From positions 2,294,001 through 2,358,000 of the forward strand of contig NZ_AP023181.1 in NCBI RefSeq assembly GCF_013426915.1: 64,000 nt of DNA, written 5' to 3'. This document shows positions 1-8,630 of this stretch, piece by piece. The DNA comes from Paraburkholderia sp. PGU19. Its GTDB lineage: Bacteria > Pseudomonadota > Gammaproteobacteria > Burkholderiales > Burkholderiaceae. Both the position numbers and the translations under genes were made by a program. The notes under the pieces were generated by a model, which was not told the origin of the DNA, did no database searches, and was given only the letters and a program-made list of their open reading frames with translations. Each line of letters starts with the position of its first letter. The stretch's first letter is position 1.

Positions 1-934
1 CCTGCATGAGGCGTCGCTGCGGATCGGCAGAGTCGGCCGAAGCGTTCGATGAATGGGACAACCCAATAGCACTGCATGTCAATACAAGGAACGCGAAACG
101 ACGGACTGTCTGCATGGGACGCTCCGGAGTAGTGTGGTGTGTCGAAGCATAACCTCGTTGCGCGGGAAGCACTACTCCAAGCTTGATCGTTGCGTGGGGG
201 AACAGTTGACAGCAAACGTTTGGCGCGACAGTGCATATTCGAACGGTTCGTAACCGGCACGGACGCAGCTACGAATCCTACAAATCATTTACGGTAGGGT
301 TGCACCTGGTCAGGTACGCATCTCCCAGATTTCTTTTCTCGCTACCCAGACGAAGCCGCAGTCGTCACCCACGATCTCATACTTACGTTGCGTCGCTCCC
401 CAACAGAATCGAGACCACGACCGTGGTGCAACGTACATGCCGAAAATTCGGCCGCTACATTTACACGTGGTTGGACACGCCAACAGTTCATAAGCATTGC
501 GAACATATACGGACAGTCATTAGCGATGGAAAGTCAGCCGGGTTTTGCTGCGTTACAGATGGAGCCTTTCTAAATCGTCAGGTACATAACGGTATTGCTG
601 GTTTGCACTGTGACGATCGTTGCACAAATTTAACTTGCCAACCTTCACATGCCCCGCCTACAATCCGCCGCGTCGCCTTAAAGGAGTCCTCCGTGGACAC
701 GTGCTCTAGTAGTGGAAGTCCGATGCCGGTATGCGCCGGCAGCATAACCGCGAGATAGCCGCCGCAGGAAACGCCTACGCCGCTAACTCGCTGAGTCGGG
801 TTAGCGCGCATCATCGATGACGGCTATTTGTTGCCGTCTTTCAGTTGCACGCTCCCTTTGTTTGTTCGCCTCGCAGTAACACTGCGGGACGCTTCACGTC
901 GCCTGACTTCTTCAGGCCGGACGGGAGTCGCATC
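1..934. other. Region without recognisable gene
   Basis: Open frames here (for example 53-253 and 231-758 on the plus strand) are short, overlap each other in different frames and match no family I know. Base composition is visibly less GC-rich than in the neighbouring genes, at least up to about 650. A short inverted repeat (TGCCGG/CCGGCA) lies at about 724-741. The first bases may hold the 3' end of a gene that lies outside the window. Nothing here can be assigned. Confidence 0.5.
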
Positions 935-1381
935 ATGTTTTTCAAATCTTTCGGTATTCCTTTCGTCGCATCCTTCAGGGACGCAGATCGCACGCGGGCG
1001 GTCGTCATTCATGTCTGTCGCGTGCCCTCGCGGCTCGGTGGAAGCTGGGCAAATCAGGCGGCCGGCGTCGCCGCACGCGCACACCTGATGTTTGCGCAGA
1101 CGCACGGCGCCGCATCGAGCGTCACGGCGAACAACCTGGCTGGCAACGCGCCGAGGCATGTTGGTGCGTTGCGTGCGCTACGGCATTTCGCGGTCCGACG
1201 ACTGCGCCAGGCCGCCGTCGCATCGGCGCGGGCAGTGTTCACCGGTCGTCCGCTCACGCCGACCGGTTACGCGATTCTCGCCCTGATGGTCATGGCCGTG
1301 GCATTGGTCGCGATGCTTTCTACATCATCGACGGGCGGCGAACTCGAGAGTGCGTTGCGGCTCAGCTGGTGGTTCTGCTGA
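935..1381 (+). CDS. Hypothetical protein with C-terminal membrane segment
   Basis: I do not recognise this 148-residue frame. The start at 935 is chosen because GGGAG lies about 7 bases upstream; an in-frame start further upstream (845) has no such site. The N-terminal two thirds is basic and alanine/arginine-rich. About 20 hydrophobic residues near the C-terminus (ILALMVMAVALVAML) could form one membrane helix, followed by a short tail ending in WWFC. It ends just upstream of a GC-rich hairpin and the porin gene. It may be a genuine small membrane protein or only a GC-driven open frame; the composition is not decisive. Confidence 0.35.
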   Translation: MFFKSFGIPFVASFRDADRTRAVVIHVCRVPSRLGGSWANQAAGVAARAHLMFAQTHGAASSVTANNLAGNAPRHVGALRALRHFAVRRLRQAAVASARAVFTGRPLTPTGYAILALMVMAVALVAMLSTSSTGGELESALRLSWWFC

Positions 1382-1432
1382 ATTTCCTGGCTTCACATCG
1401 GCGCCACATCGCGCGTGTCCCATTACTAAGAA

Positions 1433-1458
1433 GCCCTTGCCCTTGAACGGGCAGGGCA
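1433..1458 (+). promoter_or_regulatory. GC-rich hairpin upstream of porin gene
   Basis: GCCCTTGCCC and GGGCAGGGC form a stem with one bulged base around the loop TTGAAC. It lies about 20 bases before the porin start and after the end of the 935-1381 frame. There is no T-run, so it is not a classical intrinsic terminator. It could be a 5'-UTR structure or a degenerate terminator. Confidence 0.3.
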
Positions 1459-1477
1459 CAACCTGTCTCCGCCCGTC

Positions 1478-2968
1478 ATGAAGAAGAAACTGAAAACGAC
1501 ATTGCTTTCGTCCGCGATGCCCGTCGGTCTGAGCGTGCTGGTCTCGTTCGGCATGGTGTCGATCGCCAACGCACAGACGGCACCAGAGGGTACGCCTCCG
1601 GCAGAACCTGCTTCGAACGCCAAAGCGAATAACAACGCTGTTCCCGACCAGGCAAACGCTGCACCGACAGGATTCTGGGAGCGCTCGACTCTCTTTGGTG
1701 ACATGGGCGGACTGCGTCCGTGGCTCGGCCAGTACGGCGTGTCACTCGCCTTGCAGGAGACGAGCGAATACCTCGGCAATCTCACGGGCGGCACGCGGCG
1801 CGGCGGCGCTTACGATGGCCTGACGCAACTGGCCGTCGGCGTAGACCTGGAAAAGGCGATTGGACTGACGGGCGGCAGCTTCAACGTGTCGGCGTTGCAG
1901 ATCCACGGCACGAGCCTCACGCAACGCAACCTGCAGACGTTGCAACCCGCGAGCGGCATCGAAGCCGATGCGACCACGCGTCTGTGGGAACTCTGGTATC
2001 AGCAGACGCTGTTCGGCGGCAAGGCGGACGTGAAGATCGGGCAACAAAGTCTCGATCAGGAATTCATGGTCAGCCAGAACGCCGTGCCGTTCATCAATGC
2101 GACCTTCGGCTGGCCCGCGCTGCCTTCGGTGGATATGCCTGCGGGCGGACCCGCGTATCCGCTGGCGTCGCTCGGCGCGCGAGTGCGTGTGAAGCCGTCG
2201 GACGCATGGACGGTACTCGCAGGCGTGTTCGACGGTAATCCTGCTGGCAGCAACACAGGCGATCCGCAACAGCAGAACGCGCATGGCACCAACTTCAATC
2301 TGCACAATGGCGCGCTCTTCATTGGCGAAGTGCAGTACGCATTGAATCCGCCGCCTGCGAATCCTGCGGATCAAACCGCTTCGTCGGGCTTGCCAGGCAC
2401 CTACAAGCTCGGCTTCTGGTACAACACGCAGCATTTCGCGGATCAGCGTTTCGACAACACGGGCCGCTCGCTCGCTGATCCGGCGAGCACCGGCATCCCG
2501 CAAAGCCACACAGGCAACTACAGCCTGTATGCGGTGGCGGATCAGATGGTGTGGCGTCCGTCGGCTGAGAGTCCACGCTCGGTCAATGTGTTTGCTCGCG
2601 TGATGGGCGCGCCAGGCGACCGCAATCTGATCGATCTCGGCGTGAATGCCGGTGTGACGCTCAAGGCGCCGTTCAACGGGCGCGATAACGACATCGCCGG
2701 GCTCGCGGTCGGCTACGCGAAGATCGGCTCGCACGCACAAGACCTTGCCAGCGATAAGGCCGCGCTGACCACGCCAGGCTATCCGTCGCGCAGCGCCGAG
2801 ACGGTGATCGAAGCGACGTATCAATGTCAGCTCACGCCCTGGTGGATCCTTCAGGCGGACGCGCAGTACTTTTTCCGTCCTTCGGGTGGGATTCCTCAAC
2901 CGGACAACGCCAGCTCGCGCATCGGCAATGAGTTTGTCGTCGGCGTTCGCACGAACATCACGTTCTGA
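1478..2968 (+). CDS. OprB-family carbohydrate-selective outer-membrane porin
   Basis: The 496-residue protein begins with a basic N-terminus and a hydrophobic signal peptide ending in ANA at about residue 32, followed by a proline/alanine/asparagine-rich linker. The rest resembles the OprB porin family: GLRPWLGQYGVSLAL, a central LWYQQTLFGGKADVKIGQ stretch, amphipathic beta strands throughout, and a terminal phenylalanine (NITF) as expected for BAM-assembled barrels. Such porins let sugars or other small solutes diffuse across the outer membrane. It precedes an ABC permease/ATPase pair by about 160 bases, so it may feed that importer, though co-transcription is not shown. The ribosome-binding site is weak. 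The family assignment is confident; the substrate is unknown. Confidence 0.9.
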   Translation: MKKKLKTTLLSSAMPVGLSVLVSFGMVSIANAQTAPEGTPPAEPASNAKANNNAVPDQANAAPTGFWERSTLFGDMGGLRPWLGQYGVSLALQETSEYLGNLTGGTRRGGAYDGLTQLAVGVDLEKAIGLTGGSFNVSALQIHGTSLTQRNLQTLQPASGIEADATTRLWELWYQQTLFGGKADVKIGQQSLDQEFMVSQNAVPFINATFGWPALPSVDMPAGGPAYPLASLGARVRVKPSDAWTVLAGVFDGNPAGSNTGDPQQQNAHGTNFNLHNGALFIGEVQYALNPPPANPADQTASSGLPGTYKLGFWYNTQHFADQRFDNTGRSLADPASTGIPQSHTGNYSLYAVADQMVWRPSAESPRSVNVFARVMGAPGDRNLIDLGVNAGVTLKAPFNGRDNDIAGLAVGYAKIGSHAQDLASDKAALTTPGYPSRSAETVIEATYQCQLTPWWILQADAQYFFRPSGGIPQPDNASSRIGNEFVVGVRTNITF

Positions 2969-3126
2969 ACATTCGGGACTGTAGTAAGAGCATGCTGAGC
3001 GACGTAAATGAAAGCTGTTTGTTCAGTCATGCCAATCGTTAAGTCATAAACATCCGGCATCATGGAAGAGGGGGTTCGTGTGGCGACCTTTCTTTTACCT
3101 ATAACCCATCCAGTCGGGAGACACCG

Positions 3127-4878
3127 ATGGAATTCAAATTCAGCCTGAACCGCACGGCGAACGCATCCGCGTGGCGCCTGCTACCAAACGGATGGGACTT
3201 CGTTGCCTTTCCGTTGATCATCTGTCTGCTTGCAATGGCTGCAATCGGCTTTCATCAGACACTTGCGCCGATGTCGGCATTGAAAGAAGAAGCGATCTCG
3301 CTGAACCCGGCGATGCTGCCGGAATACGCGATGCGCACCACGTTGCGCATGCTCGCCGCGATGGTCGCTTCGCTCGTGTTTACGCTGACGTATGGCACGT
3401 TAGCCGCCAAGAGCCGTCGCGCCGAGAAAGTACTGGTTCCGATTCTGGACATCCTGCAATCGGTGCCCGTGCTGGGCTACATATCGTTTACAGTGACATT
3501 CTTTCTCTCGCTGTTTCCGGGCCGCGTGCTGGGCGCGGAACTGGCCGCCGTCTTTGCAATCTGGACGAGCCAGGCCTGGAACATGACGTTCAGCTTCTAT
3601 CAATCGTTGCGCACGGTGCCGCGCGATCTCGACGAAGTATCGAAGGGCTTTCATCTGACCGGCTGGCAACGCTTCTGGAAACTCGAAGTGCCGTTCTCGA
3701 TGCCCGGCCTCATCTGGAACATGATGATGTCGATGTCGGGCGGCTGGTTCTTCGTGGTCGCCTCGGAAGCCATTACGGTCGGCAACAACACGATCACGTT
3801 GCCGGGCATTGGCGCGTATCTCGCGCAGGCCATCTCGGAGAAGGACCTGCATGCCGTCGGCTGGGTCATCCTGACGATGACGGTCGTGATCCTCGCTTAC
3901 GATCAGCTTCTGTTCAGGCCGCTCGTCGCGTGGGCCGACAAGTTTCGCATGGAGACGACGAGTTCGGGCAATGCGCCGGAGTCGTGGCTGCTCGACATGC
4001 TGCGCCGTACGCATCTGATTCACCGCTCGCTGATGCCGCTAGGCGCCTTGTTCGCGGGCGTGGCGCGCATGCCCGTGCGCATGCCGATGCACAACACCAA
4101 CCGTTTTGGTGGCGCGCGAAACCGCACGTGGAAGCGCGTGGGCGACATCGTCTGGGGTGCCGTGGTGGTCGTGCTGACTGCTTATGTCGTGTACCGCGTG
4201 GTCGCCTATGTGCGGACGGGCGTCACGCTCGACGAAGTGGGCCACGTACTGTTGTTGGGTCTCATCACGCTGCTGCGCGTGGTGGTGTTGATTGCGATTT
4301 CATCGGTGATCTGGGTGCCGTTGGGCGTGCTGATCGGGCTGCGCCCCGCGCTGGCCGAAAAAATCCAGCCGCTTGCGCAGTTTCTGGCTGCGTTTCCGGC
4401 CAATCTGTTGTTCCCGGTATTCGTCATCGTGATCGTGAAGTTTCAACTGAATCCGGATATCTGGCTGTCGCCGCTGATCGTGCTCGGCACACAGTGGTAC
4501 ATCCTGTTCAACGTCATTGCGGGGGCGACGTCCTATCCGAACGATTACAAAGAGGCTGCAACCAACTTTCGCATTCGCGGCTGGCAGTGGTGGCGCCAGG
4601 CGATGTTGCCCGGCATTTTCCCGTACTACATCACGGGCGCGATCACCGCATCCGGTGGCGCGTGGAATGCGAGCATCGTTTCCGAATTCGTGCAGTGGGG
4701 CGACACGAAAGTGGCCGCACATGGGCTTGGCGCCTATATCGCGCAAACCACGGCAGCCGGCGATTTCCCGAAGATCATCCTAGGCATCGCGGTGATGTCC
4801 CTGTTCGTTACGCTATTCAACCGTATTCTGTGGCGTCCGCTGTACGCGTATGCCGAGTCCCGACTGCGACTTGACTGA
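3127..4878 (+). CDS. Two-domain ABC transporter permease (NitT/TauT-like)
   Basis: The 583-residue integral membrane protein carries two consecutive binding-protein-dependent permease domains, roughly residues 70-270 and 370-575. Each has an EAA-type loop: the first around EVSKGFHLTGWQRFW and the second around EAATNFRIRGWQWWR. Related nitrate/sulfonate/taurine-type permeases usually have one such domain and dimerise; here the dimer is encoded as one chain. The start has GGGAG about 7 bases upstream. The ATPase gene follows within about 12 bases, indicating an operon. No periplasmic binding protein is encoded nearby, so the substrate cannot be inferred; it may use a binding protein from elsewhere. 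Confidence 0.9.
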   Translation: MEFKFSLNRTANASAWRLLPNGWDFVAFPLIICLLAMAAIGFHQTLAPMSALKEEAISLNPAMLPEYAMRTTLRMLAAMVASLVFTLTYGTLAAKSRRAEKVLVPILDILQSVPVLGYISFTVTFFLSLFPGRVLGAELAAVFAIWTSQAWNMTFSFYQSLRTVPRDLDEVSKGFHLTGWQRFWKLEVPFSMPGLIWNMMMSMSGGWFFVVASEAITVGNNTITLPGIGAYLAQAISEKDLHAVGWVILTMTVVILAYDQLLFRPLVAWADKFRMETTSSGNAPESWLLDMLRRTHLIHRSLMPLGALFAGVARMPVRMPMHNTNRFGGARNRTWKRVGDIVWGAVVVVLTAYVVYRVVAYVRTGVTLDEVGHVLLLGLITLLRVVVLIAISSVIWVPLGVLIGLRPALAEKIQPLAQFLAAFPANLLFPVFVIVIVKFQLNPDIWLSPLIVLGTQWYILFNVIAGATSYPNDYKEAATNFRIRGWQWWRQAMLPGIFPYYITGAITASGGAWNASIVSEFVQWGDTKVAAHGLGAYIAQTTAAGDFPKIILGIAVMSLFVTLFNRILWRPLYAYAESRLRLD

Positions 4879-4889
4879 GAGTGAAAACA

Positions 4890-6224
4890 ATGGAAAACCT
4901 CAATGCCATGAAGGCCGATGTGCTCGAATACGCGCCGCGCCTCGGTGAAGAAGTGATGCGGGTCGCGAATGTCACGCGCGGCTTCGATAAGGGGCAGGGC
5001 GAACTGCTCGTGCTCGACGGTGTGAACCTGTCGCTGCGCGAGGGCGAGATCGTTGGCCTGCTTGGCCGTTCGGGCTCGGGCAAGTCGACGCTGTTGCGCA
5101 TCATTGCCGGGTTGATCGAGCCGACCAGCGGCGAAGTCGCTTATATGGGCAAGCCGCTCAAGGGACCCGCCGAAGGTGTCTCAATGGTGTTCCAGACCTT
5201 CGCGCTGTTCCCGTGGCTGACGGTGCTGCAGAACGTGGAAGCTGGGCTGGAAGCGCTTGGCGTCGGCGCGCGTGCGCGCCGCGAACGCGCGCTCGCCGCG
5301 ATCGATCTGATCGGTCTGGACGGTTTCGAGAACGCGTATCCGCGCGAACTGTCGGGCGGCATGCGCCAGCGCGTCGGCTTTGCGCGCGCGCTGGTCGTCG
5401 ATCCGACGCTGCTGCTGATGGACGAGCCGTTCTCCGCGCTCGACGTGCTGACGGCGGAAACGCTGCGTACCGACCTGCTCGATCTGTGGACGCAAGGGCG
5501 CATGCCCATCAAGTCGGTGCTGATCGTCACGCACAACATCGAGGAAGCCGTGTTCATGTGCGACCGGATTCTCGTGCTGTCATCGAATCCGGGGCGCGTG
5601 ATCGCCGAGATCAGGGTGCCGTTCAAGCATCCGCGCAACCGTCTGGACCCGGCGTTCCGCAAGCTCGTGGACGACATCTACGCGAAGATGACTGCACGTC
5701 AGACAGATGAGAAAACGAAGAAGGGGCTGGAACTGCATAGCTGGCTGCCGCACGTGTCGACCAACCTGATGGCGGGTCTGCTCGAAATGCTGACGGCGGC
5801 GCCGTACAACGGCCGCGCGGACATGCCGGAGATCGCGCGTTCACTGCATCTGGAAATCGACGACCTGTTCCCGATCGCCGAAGTGTTGCAGCACCTGGAC
5901 TTCGCCGATGTGCGCGAAGGCGATGTGTTCCTCACGCCGGCAGGCCGCGCGTTTGCCGACCTGGGCACGCAGGAGCGCAAAGCCTTGTTTGCGAAACATC
6001 TGCTGCGGCAGGTGCCATTGGCAGCGCGCATCAAGGAAGTGCTCGACGAACGCCGTGGACACCGTGCGCCGCGCGTGCGTTTCGAGCAGGAACTGGAAGA
6101 CTTCGTCACCGACGATGCCGCACAAGAAGCGCTCGATGCCGTGATCGACTGGGGCCGCTACGCGGAGATCTTCTCTTACAACGACAAGACGGAAGTCTTC
6201 AGTCTTGCCGATGTCGAAGCCTGA
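4890..6224 (+). CDS. ABC transporter ATP-binding protein with AAA-associated C-terminal domain
   Basis: This is the energising subunit for the upstream fused permease. Walker A (GRSGSGKST) lies near residues 60-67, the signature is LSGGMRQRVG, and Walker B is LLLMDEPFSALD. The nucleotide-binding domain occupies about the first 260 residues. The remaining ~150 residues form an extra C-terminal domain (from about ELHSWLPHVSTNLMAGLLEML) of the kind called AAA-associated in nitrate/bicarbonate-type ATPases, with a likely regulatory role. The ATG at 4890 is preferred over an in-frame GTG at 4881. The stop is only two bases from the stop of the convergent kup gene, so no room is left for a separate terminator. 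Confidence 0.9.
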   Translation: MENLNAMKADVLEYAPRLGEEVMRVANVTRGFDKGQGELLVLDGVNLSLREGEIVGLLGRSGSGKSTLLRIIAGLIEPTSGEVAYMGKPLKGPAEGVSMVFQTFALFPWLTVLQNVEAGLEALGVGARARRERALAAIDLIGLDGFENAYPRELSGGMRQRVGFARALVVDPTLLLMDEPFSALDVLTAETLRTDLLDLWTQGRMPIKSVLIVTHNIEEAVFMCDRILVLSSNPGRVIAEIRVPFKHPRNRLDPAFRKLVDDIYAKMTARQTDEKTKKGLELHSWLPHVSTNLMAGLLEMLTAAPYNGRADMPEIARSLHLEIDDLFPIAEVLQHLDFADVREGDVFLTPAGRAFADLGTQERKALFAKHLLRQVPLAARIKEVLDERRGHRAPRVRFEQELEDFVTDDAAQEALDAVIDWGRYAEIFSYNDKTEVFSLADVEA

Positions 6225-6226
6225 CC

Positions 6227-8125
6227 TCAAAGATTGACCTGGCCGCCCATCTCGACGACGCGATTGGGCGGCAGGCTGAGGTACTCGGCAGCCTGGGCGG
6301 CATTGCGGGCGAGGAATGCGAACAGCCTCTCGCGCCATAACGACATACCGCGTGACTGGCCCGTTGCGACGATCGTATCGCGGCCGAGAAAGAAAGACAC
6401 TTCAGACGGCTCGAAGTGCCACTCCGGAATATGCCGCTCGACAAGTTTCAGAACAGCCGGCACGTTCGGGATTTCCATGAAGCCGTGCCGAACAAGGACC
6501 GTATAGCAGCCGTTGCCCAGATCATTGACGGCGACTTTCTCTTCGTCGGAAACGTGAGGCGTGTTGTCGGTTGAGCCCGCCATGAAGATGTTCACGCGAT
6601 GCATCACGCCGTTGTGCTTCAGGTTGTGGAGGAAGGCCGAGGGCGTCGCGTCCGCAACGCCGCCAGGGAACACCGCCGTGCCTTGTGTGCGCAGCACCCT
6701 GTGCTCGCCTGCCGTCAGAGATTTGACGAGCGGTGCCAGCGGAAGGCTGTCGCTCCTGATCTGCTGTACGAGCAGTTCGCGGCCCTTGTGCCAGGTCGTC
6801 ATGACCGTGAATAGCGCACCACCTGCCAGCAACGGGAACCATCCGCCGTCCATGACCTTGCTTGCGTTGCTCGACACGAACAGCAGATCGACGAGCGCCA
6901 TCGGCACGATCACGGCGATTGTCGCGAGCGGCCTCCACTTCCACAGGCTATGCGTGACGAAGTACATCAGCAACGTGGTCAACAGCATCGTCGATGCGAC
7001 CGCGATGCCGTAGGCGGCTGCAAGGTTATCGGAAGACTTGAAGAACAGCACGAGAAACACCACGGCGATATACAGCGTGAGGTTGATGAAGGGCACGTAC
7101 ACCTGGCCGATTTCCCGACTCGACGTGTGTACGACGGGGATGCGCGGCAGCAGTCCCAGTTGCACGGCCTGCTTGGTCATCGAAAACGCGCCGGAAATCA
7201 CCGCTTGAGACGCGATCACGGTAGCTACTGCCGCAAGCACGACGAGCGGAATCAATGCCCAGGAGGGCGCCGATTCGAAAAACGGCTGCGCGACCACAGA
7301 CGGTTTGCTGAGCACCAGGGCGGCCTGACCAAAGTAGTTGAGCACGAGGCCGGGAAAGACCAGCAAAAGCCACGACAGCCGCACGGGTGTCTTGCCGAAA
7401 TGACCCATGTCGGCATAGAGCGCTTCGCCACCCGTCAAGGCAAGAAATACCGAGCCCAACACAATGAAAGCCGTAGCCGGCGCACGCGTGAGAAAAATGA
7501 AAGCGTAGTACGGCGACGCGGCGCGCATGATCTCGGGATGGTCCGTGATATTGACGATGCCGAGCACCGCGAGCGTGACGAACCATACCAGCATGACCGG
7601 CCCGAATACTTTGCCGACCGCGCCCGTACCGCGCTTTTGCAGCTTGAACAGACCGGTGAGAATGACGAGCGCGATCGGGACGATCCATTCGGTCAGATGC
7701 GCATCGACGAGCGTCACGCCTTCAACGGCCGATATAACCGAAATGGCGGGCGTGATCATCGAGTCGCCGTAGAACATCGCGGCACCGAAGACGCCGAGCG
7801 TCAGCAGTACCTTGCGCAGCCGCACTGGCGCGACCTCGGAAGCCAATGCGGTGAGCGCGAGTATGCCGCCTTCGCCGTCGTTGTCGGCGCGCATCACGAA
7901 GCAGACGTATTTGAACGTCACGACGATGATGATGGCCCAAAGAATCAGCGAGACGATGCCATAAACGTTCGTCTGACTGACGCCGCCTGCGGCTTTCAGA
8001 CATTCTCTGAGCGTATAGAGCGGACTCGTGCCGATGTCGCCGAAGACGACGCCGATTGCGCCCAGCGCGAGCTCAGACGTTCCGTGAGCGGTCGGAGAAG
8101 CGGCTCGAAGGGTAGACGTGGACAT
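6227..8125 (-). CDS. kup: Kup-type low-affinity potassium transporter
   Basis: The 632-residue protein imports K+ with protons across the inner membrane (KUP/HAK/KT family). It opens with ALGAIGVVFGDIGTSPLYTL, the family hallmark, and has about 12 hydrophobic segments in the first ~440 residues followed by a soluble C-terminal domain with the conserved EVSFFLGR stretch. The start at 8125 is chosen by alignment to the usual Kup N-terminus; an upstream in-frame ATG at 8191 would add 22 atypical residues. No strong Shine-Dalgarno precedes 8125. A perfect 11-bp inverted repeat lies 87-123 bases upstream in the leader, and a candidate 26-residue membrane protein is encoded further upstream on the same strand. 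Confidence 0.95.
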   Translation of the reverse strand: MSTSTLRAASPTAHGTSELALGAIGVVFGDIGTSPLYTLRECLKAAGGVSQTNVYGIVSLILWAIIIVVTFKYVCFVMRADNDGEGGILALTALASEVAPVRLRKVLLTLGVFGAAMFYGDSMITPAISVISAVEGVTLVDAHLTEWIVPIALVILTGLFKLQKRGTGAVGKVFGPVMLVWFVTLAVLGIVNITDHPEIMRAASPYYAFIFLTRAPATAFIVLGSVFLALTGGEALYADMGHFGKTPVRLSWLLLVFPGLVLNYFGQAALVLSKPSVVAQPFFESAPSWALIPLVVLAAVATVIASQAVISGAFSMTKQAVQLGLLPRIPVVHTSSREIGQVYVPFINLTLYIAVVFLVLFFKSSDNLAAAYGIAVASTMLLTTLLMYFVTHSLWKWRPLATIAVIVPMALVDLLFVSSNASKVMDGGWFPLLAGGALFTVMTTWHKGRELLVQQIRSDSLPLAPLVKSLTAGEHRVLRTQGTAVFPGGVADATPSAFLHNLKHNGVMHRVNIFMAGSTDNTPHVSDEEKVAVNDLGNGCYTVLVRHGFMEIPNVPAVLKLVERHIPEWHFEPSEVSFFLGRDTIVATGQSRGMSLWRERLFAFLARNAAQAAEYLSLPPNRVVEMGGQVNL

Positions 8126-8211
8126 GTTTGAAAGTTTTGTTGTGCGGGTTTGCTTTCGATGCGGCCTGATGCTGCTTGAGGTCGCACACATCGAACCCGG
8201 CCCTGGCTTGC

Positions 8212-8248
8212 GAACGCTTCTCAGAAGGGCTTCTCAAGAGAAGCGTTC
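8212..8248 (-). promoter_or_regulatory. Perfect inverted repeat in kup leader
   Basis: GAACGCTTCTC (8212-8222) and GAGAAGCGTTC (8238-8248) are exact reverse complements, with a second small stem (AGAAG/CTTCT) inside the loop. It sits between the candidate small ORF at 8302-8382 and kup. There is no T-run on either side, so it is not a standard intrinsic terminator. It could be an mRNA structure separating the two genes, a leader control element or a protein-binding palindrome. Confidence 0.5.
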
Positions 8249-8301
8249 ATCACCTGTTCATGGCCTGTGAGCTTGCTTATGTAATGTGACGTTGGTACGG
8301 G

Positions 8302-8382
8302 TTACCTGAGTTGCCAGATTCCCCATATCGCGATGGCGAGACCAATGGAAATGCCGCCAAAAAAGAGAACGTATGTCGCCAC
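8302..8382 (-). CDS. Candidate 26-residue single-pass membrane protein
   Basis: A GTG start at 8382 is preceded by GAGGT about 7 bases upstream. The frame encodes M-ATYVLFFGGISIGLAIAIW, then GIWQLR and a stop. About 20 consecutive hydrophobic residues and a positively charged C-terminus fit a one-helix inner-membrane peptide of the kind that accompanies transporters or oxidases (compare KdpF or CydX in size, not in sequence). It lies 177 bases upstream of kup on the same strand. The evidence is the ribosome-binding site plus the clean hydrophobic profile; I know no named homologue. Confidence 0.5.
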   Translation of the reverse strand: MATYVLFFGGISIGLAIAIWGIWQLR

Positions 8383-8630
8383 GTTGATACCTCGAATGAA
8401 GATCGGTGGAGCAGCAGTGTGCGATCGTACGCGATGCTTCTTTCAGATCCGCTACATCTCCGATATGCACGAACGAGCATCATGCTGTGAAGGTCCAGAT
8501 GGTTGCCGTTCGTGATTTCGGCGAGAGTGCGAGATGTTCCGTCGATCGTTGAATGGCAATGAGAGAGTTGCCGCAGGGTGGTGTGCAGCGGAACGCGACA
8601 CAGGAGTGAATCACGTTCCGCGGCTTATCG

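Noticed and set aside
231..758. 175-codon frame near the window start
   Set aside because: No ribosome-binding site or recognisable motif; overlaps other frames of similar length in a low-GC stretch.
3171..4874. 567-codon second plus-strand frame over the permease
   Set aside because: Shadow frame; the translation is Arg/His/Ala-rich without hydrophobic segments, while the real frame has clear permease motifs.
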